64,000 nt of DNA from Pyxicephalus adspersus. Lineage: Eukaryota > Chordata > Amphibia > Anura > Pyxicephalidae. The stretch covers positions 19,378,946 through 19,442,945 of the forward strand of contig NC_092864.1 in assembly GCF_032062135.1 (NCBI RefSeq), read 5' to 3'. Each line of letters opens with the position of its first letter. Position 1 is the first letter of the stretch. Shown one piece after another: positions 59,015-64,000 of this stretch. The notes below the pieces were generated by a model, which was not told where the DNA came from, did no database searches, and saw only the letters and a list, made by a program, of their open reading frames with translations. The translations under genes were made by a program, and so were the position numbers.

Positions 59015-61689
59015 GTAAGCACTTCTCATGCCTCATTAGAAGACACTAGAGAATGAATCGACCCTATAGATGCCTTTCCTGCTACAGTTCAGCCAGTATC
59101 AGAATTTCATTTTTTATTCAATTATGATAAGACATATATGATATGATAATAACCTGACAAAAATATATACTGAGAAGCTCAAAAAGTTTCCATGTGATAC
59201 TGGCATCATTTTTCATTACCCTAGCATGGGAACCCATGAGTATACTGTACCAACAGTAACACACTGGTATTTTTTGGTTGTGGGAATTGTAGAACAGTCC
59301 TTCTAAAAGAAATAAAATAAGTAAGAATAAAGTAGGAGCTTTATGGAATAGTCTTTTTGACCCAGTTACACCAGCTGGTGTAACTACCTTATTTACTAGA
59401 TTACAGCTCTAGTGAATATGGGAGTAATAAAAAGAACAAGACCTGTGGATGTTAAATAATAGCGGTAGAGAAAAATCAGGTCCTCTGTCCCTGTTGGTTG
59501 GCAGGATTGTGTAAATCTCAAGACTAGGTTTACAGAATTACAAATCCTTTGGCACATTGCACCGTTCTTTTATTTTGTACATTTTGATGCTTGTGTAGAG
59601 TTACCTTTGAAGTTTGTTAAATAAAACCTACCAAGGAACGTTTTATTAATTAAGAATATGAGAAGAGGCATTCGGAAAACTTACAAAATGGAGTCAGAAG
59701 GTTCGAGTTTGTAGGAACCAGTAATCATAAATAATCCTGCAAACCTCCCAGAGGGAACGTGGTGCACTGATAACTTACTGACAGCTTACTCTGCCCTTAG
59801 CTTTGATGCTGTTGTCATAGTAAGGCCTGCTAACTGCAATATGAACATATGTCCGGGGGCCTATCAAGTTTTTCTATATCACCAGATGACAAACTGTAAA
59901 CACTTGTTAAGAACAATTTAACACTTTGTGAATTGTGCAGAATGTAAGTGGAGGTATTCTTATATTCTTATATAAGAATACCTCCACTTCAATATTCTTA
60001 TATAATGAATATTGAGGTATTTTAGATAGTTAAGTATACAGGAAGTATATCACATGCATAAAATAGGGGAACATGATGTAATAAAGGTGAGAATCCCTTT
60101 CACTGAAAAACAAATAAAAAAGAAAACTCAACCAATTGTGCAATTTTTATTTCATGCAAATAATAATAAAAAACACCTTACTGCCGTGGTTTTCTAAATT
60201 TAAAAATTAAAGTAATATAAAACCTATATTCATTTCAGATTTCTACTTCTTCTGTCCCTTGCTACAATGTGAGAATAAAAATCTATCTATGAAGAAGTGA
60301 AAAAGGTCTGTTGCCTCCCCATGTAGTCAGGCTCGCTATCAAAGAATGAACACTGAACCGAAAGTCCTTCACTGAGAAAGGAAGATTTGTTGGACTTTTA
60401 ATTCTGAGAGATTTATAGGACTTTCAATTTTGTGATCATTCTTTGATAGCAAAAAAATGTACTGAAGGTACTGAAGGAAATAGTAGATTACGGGAGACAT
60501 CAAAAACACAGTGAAAGTTGACCTCATCTGGACAGGAATCCAGCCATGTTATTAAAAAAAAATTTCCACCTCTGTTTGTAATATATATATTTTTTTAATA
60601 CAATGATAAAACGTGGCCAAGATTATCCATGAATATGAAACCCTTTTATATTTCTTTAAATCAATTTGAAATGAAGGTTTATGGATTATGTAAAGGAATT
60701 TATTGACATTCTCAAGCTTCAGCGTCCACTTTATGCAAAGACAACAATGAGCTATTAAATGAGCCTTTGCCAACCCTTATCATCTTTATCAAGTAGATAT
60801 TTTTTTATGTGAAAAGTCTAATGAGGCACTGAAAAAAATAGTGAATTCATACAGATGACATCAAATAACCCATTGCAACAACACGTTAATTGCGTTTCAC
60901 TATATCTTACATTCATTAATGAGATAGCCAACATTTTATACCCAAGCCCCGTGAGAAATACATTAGAAAAAGTCTCAATTTATCAAGTGCTGGCTAGCTT
61001 GTTATGTAAATAATCATGACTAAAGTTTCTCCCAAACCTCCTAACCAGCTAACAGTAACATGCATGAAAATAGAATTACTGTCTAAGTAATTAATAACTC
61101 CATAAACAGCTCAGAATCAAACAAGCAGCGATATTAAGCATAATTAATTAGCATGTTAATAAGAAATTGCAGATGCCTAAATTCTTTTCTGTTTACTTAT
61201 TTTTTTGTGAAGGCTTTTAAATATTTACTTGTGAGCAATGCAAAGGAGAGACTGCGATGGACTTTTGCATCTGGGTTACTTTGTGAATTATGGAGTTCAT
61301 TATATGAGAGACGATAGCGGAGTTTTCAGGATGCGGCCTTGATCACTGTCGTCTTGTGGCTCAAAGCCATATTGATTAATTCAAATAAATTTGTTTAGTT
61401 AAATCACCAGTTATGAATCGCAGTCTCCAATAACATTCAGATATCCAATAAAATGTACAACATAAGATTTATAGTGTTAATGAACAAAAATAAAAAATGC
61501 TGTAGAAGTAAGAAAAAAGTATTGTTTGTTCTTAGGTATTGTTATTCCTACAATAATAAGTAAAGGCATTGGATTTTGTAAAATCTTTGTTTAACAACTT
61601 CACAAAAATAGTTTTTTTATTGTGGTGGAACAAGAAAGGGCTTTAAGGGCAGTTTTCTTTTCTGTCTGGTGTGTCTTTTGGGAAGGGTT
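59015..61689. other. Probable intron downstream of the exon
   Basis: Holds the perfect hairpin at 59946 and an AT-rich, low-repeat stretch at 60880-61330 with homeodomain-type words (TAATTAATTAGCATG). No partner exon is seen. Confidence 0.45.
59946..59989. repeat. Perfect hairpin, 19-bp arms, 6-nt loop
   Basis: AAGTGGAGGTATTCTTATA (59946-59964) is exactly complementary to 59971-59989, with loop TTCTTA. A further ATATTC/GAATAT pair lies at 59991-60014. It could be a very recent foldback or a small-RNA hairpin. There is no U run typical of a terminator. Confidence 0.9.
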
Positions 61690-61763
61690 GCTGTATCACC
61701 CAGGTTCTCCCATGAAAGTCTATTTTCTCCAGGCGTGGAGAGCTTTGATAAATCAGGGCCATT
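61690..61763. mobile_element. TGATTTATTAAAGC MITE, copy F (right end only)
   Basis: GTATCACCCAGGTTCTCCCA, GAAAGTCTATTTTCTCCAGG and GATAAATCAGGGCC are the right arm of the family, of the GTTCTCCCATGA sub-type also seen at 18.95 and 38.8 kb. It lies just upstream of a Tc1 fragment. Confidence 0.7.
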
Positions 61764-61799
61764 GTATGCATTTGTGACCTTTATGGTACCCTGAATAAC

Positions 61800-62275
61800 C
61801 TCTCAGGCTTAATATCATACACTGCCAAGCCATAGAAAAGTCCCCATTTCTGTGGGTGGAGTGTTATGATTTGGGGTTGATTCAGCTGGTCAGATCTTGA
61901 TCAGCAATGTGCCCAAAAATTAGGTCAGCTGTCTACTTGAATATACCGATTGATCATAGTTCTTCCTAAATGAATTATTTTTACTTTGATGACAGGGGCA
62001 AAATCCAAAATGACAATGCCAGAATTTATCAGGGGCCCAGATTTGGAGAGAATGGTTCAGGGAGCATGAGACCTTATTTTCACTCATAGATTGGCCACCA
62101 CAATGTCTAGGACTTCACCCCACTGAAAATCCTTGGGATGAGCTGGAGAAGACTTTACACAGCAGTACAACCCTCCCATCATCAATACAAGATGCAGCAG
62201 TGGATGGAAATATTTGTTATGACATTCCATAGGCTTATCGAAACCAAACCACAGCAAATACATAAATATATACTT
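61800..62275 (+). mobile_element. Tc1-like transposase remnant lacking termini
   Basis: The plus strand carries the second half of a Tc1-type transposase: GGVL.FGVDSAGQ-like sequence near 61860, then NDNARIYQG near 62010, a WFREHET-like block, and a degraded SPDLNPIENLWDELEK block near 62110 (read as GLHPTENPWDELEKTL). Frameshifts and stops interrupt it. No CACTGCC terminus is present on either side. It is tightly flanked by two copies of the palindromic MITE (61690 and 62315). Confidence 0.8.
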
Positions 62276-62314
62276 TGTTTTCTTGGGTTGTTGTTGCAGC
62301 CGGCTTTTCACAAA

Positions 62315-62537
62315 GGTCCCGGTTTATTAAAGCTCTCCAAGGCTGGAGAGAATACACTTTGATCAGTGAAGCTGGGTGATCCAGCAAACCTGGAATGGAT
62401 CTGGTTCAGGATTCAAAACATTTGCTAGCAAATAGTAAATGATTTTAGGAAATCCATTCCAGGTTTTCTGGACCACCCAGCTTCACTGAAGAAAGTGTAT
62501 TCTCTCCAACCTCGGAGAGCTTTAGTAAATCAGGGCC
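62315..62537. mobile_element. TGATTTATTAAAGC MITE, copy G
   Basis: A near full-length copy. The left arm is GGTTTATTAAAGCTCTCCAA then GGCTGGAGAGAATACACTTT. The centre holds TTTGCTAGCAAATAG. The right arm ends CGGAGAGCTTTAGTAAATCAGGGCC. It abuts the Tc1 remnant ending near 62275. Confidence 0.88.
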
Positions 62538-64000
62538 AAAGTCTTTGACAAAGTGTAAACAAATTTAAAAGAAACAAAAAATGTGTGAAGCTTTGTGAGT
62601 TTTTGCAAATATCATCATCAGCCAAGCAACTGTTAACAATTTGCCAATGTTTATATATTTTAAAAGGGGAGTTCTCAGTTATTTGCCGCGCACAGCTCAT
62701 TAACTTGCCTGGAAGAACCAAAGACTCTGTTGAATCTGAACCCTAATTTCAATCAGCCCTATGAAACAGACTGGTTGTTATGGACTGGTTGGTATGGGAT
62801 GTTGCTATAGATACTCTCAGAACTATATGGATCCCTATGGTAGCAGCTTCACCAGCAGCAGCTGATTCCATATATAAGATAGATATTCTTTGACATCTTG
62901 TGATTCAGCCTTAAAGATTTTTGCTTAGGCACTCCCTTATTGGGCGACAACTCTTTTTGTCCATATGAAGACGCCAAGCAACCATACCGCCACATATTGC
63001 ATGAACATAGCCCAGCCAAGATGTGCAGCCAAGTAAATTCCTATATGTAAAAAGTGGTTTAAAGAGACTGGAGGAGATCAGAAGTAACGCGATACAAGAA
63101 AGCAATGAAGTAAAGGTGACAACAACATGGAAAAATACAAATCTCTGCAAGTGTTTATGACACTCTACACTTTAGAAAGTTAATGTCATCCAGTTAAGGT
63201 TTGATTACTTTGATTTACTTTAAAGCTGTACTACACTTTTTTTTTTCTTCCATATGTGTTCCTCCCCAGTACAAAAAAAAATGGTTCTTAAATACCCACT
63301 CCAGATGATGCCCCTCGAGTCCATTTTTTTAGCCAACCAATGGTCTTCTTCCAGGTTTAGTGATAGCCAGCACTATTCAACCCACTTTCTTTGATCACAG
63401 GCTATAGATTGGGTTTACAGTATTCTTGGACTTAGTAGCACTTATATGTTGCTACATGAGCATATCTTAGTCCATGAGGAAGGACAATCCACCACTAGAA
63501 AAAACGAGTAGGACCCCTTACAGCCATTCTTATCTAGCTTCTGTAGAACCCTACCAGAGCTTTGTTTGATTACCCTTCATTTTTACCACATCACCACATT
63601 TTTACCATTATATAAAAGGATGACTAACCATTTTATCAATGTGGATTTTTTCAAACAATATTTCGGCAGGGATGTGGCAGTAAAAACTGAAGGGGAAACC
63701 CACAGCTCATGGGATACATACTTCACATATCCCAGAAGGCTGCAGGCTGCTCTTTCTGTACATGTCCAAGATCATCTGGGGATGTAAAGATCATCCGGAA
63801 TGTAAAAAAGAATGTCTATCTCACTAAATAGAAATAGGATTGTTGCACCTGCTGTCCCATCCATGCTGGAAAAAAAGAAGGTAGCCAGGATGGCATTGGA
63901 ACTGCTGGTTTGAGGAGGGATTGCGGGCTTTTCAACAGAAAAGGTAAGTATTTTGTTTTTTAATGACCGTTCCGCTTTATTGATACCTGCCTAGTTCCAG
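62538..64000. other. Non-coding DNA
   Basis: The dispersed-repeat piece near 63845 is the only recognised element. Frames at 62911 and 63566 are unsupported. Confidence 0.5.
63845..63965 (+). repeat. Same or related dispersed repeat, copy 4
   Basis: AGCCAGGATGGCATTGGAAC and GAAAAGGTAAGTATTTTGTT resemble the GATGGC...AGGTAAGTATTT arrangement of the family. A similar end (GGACTGGGTAAGTATTTTCT) lies just right of the assembly gap at 2818. Confidence 0.4.

Overview
This window reads as vertebrate nuclear DNA, most likely from an anuran amphibian. It is AT-rich, gene-poor and full of old interspersed repeats. The repeat set (Tc1-like elements, hAT and other foldback MITEs, a tRNA-derived SINE sharing its tail with a LINE) and the lack of any compact coding organisation point that way. 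The species call is an inference from repeat style, not from a diagnostic gene. There is an assembly gap at 2196-2782 and single Ns at 9737 and 10100.

Only one plausible host protein-coding segment is visible: an internal exon at 58809-59014 on the plus strand. It has a good acceptor and donor and encodes a Ser/Pro-rich, probably disordered stretch. I do not recognise the gene. Almost every other open frame is short and is either inside a repeat or without splice or homology support. Much of the window is therefore probably intron or intergenic sequence.

Layout. 1-9 kb: unique AT-rich DNA, the gap, an 88-bp TTAA-flanked hairpin, a first copy of a recurrent ~0.2 kb palindromic MITE, a 48-53 bp minisatellite at 5.5 kb and AT microsatellites. 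9-17 kb: a degraded SINE, a CpG-rich foldback element built from CGATCGTTCG-type words, and a 3' tRNA-Leu-like fragment carrying CCA at 16.7 kb. 24-32 kb: a second SINE; then the best composite locus, a Tc1-like element with perfect 23-bp terminal repeats (25631-28128) split by an antisense pseudogene of a multicopy uncharacterised animal protein family; then a deleted Tc1 derivative at 31.3 kb. 33-36 kb: hAT-like MITE copies and a complex tandem array. 38-52 kb: a LINE 3' end, more MITEs, a second CGATCGTTCG foldback, a second Tc1/mariner subfamily on the minus strand, a hAT element with a recognisable BED-finger remnant and an 8-bp target duplication, and two SINEs. 54-64 kb: an ~0.8 kb nested foldback hAT-type MITE, a third TACGTACACAC-ended element, the host exon, a perfect 19-bp hairpin, and a Tc1 remnant packed between two MITE copies.

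No operon, CRISPR array, complete rRNA or tRNA gene, or intact transposase is present. The most interesting structures are the nested Tc1/antisense-gene locus, the tRNA-Leu fragment with templated CCA, the SINE-LINE tail sharing, and the two large foldback families.
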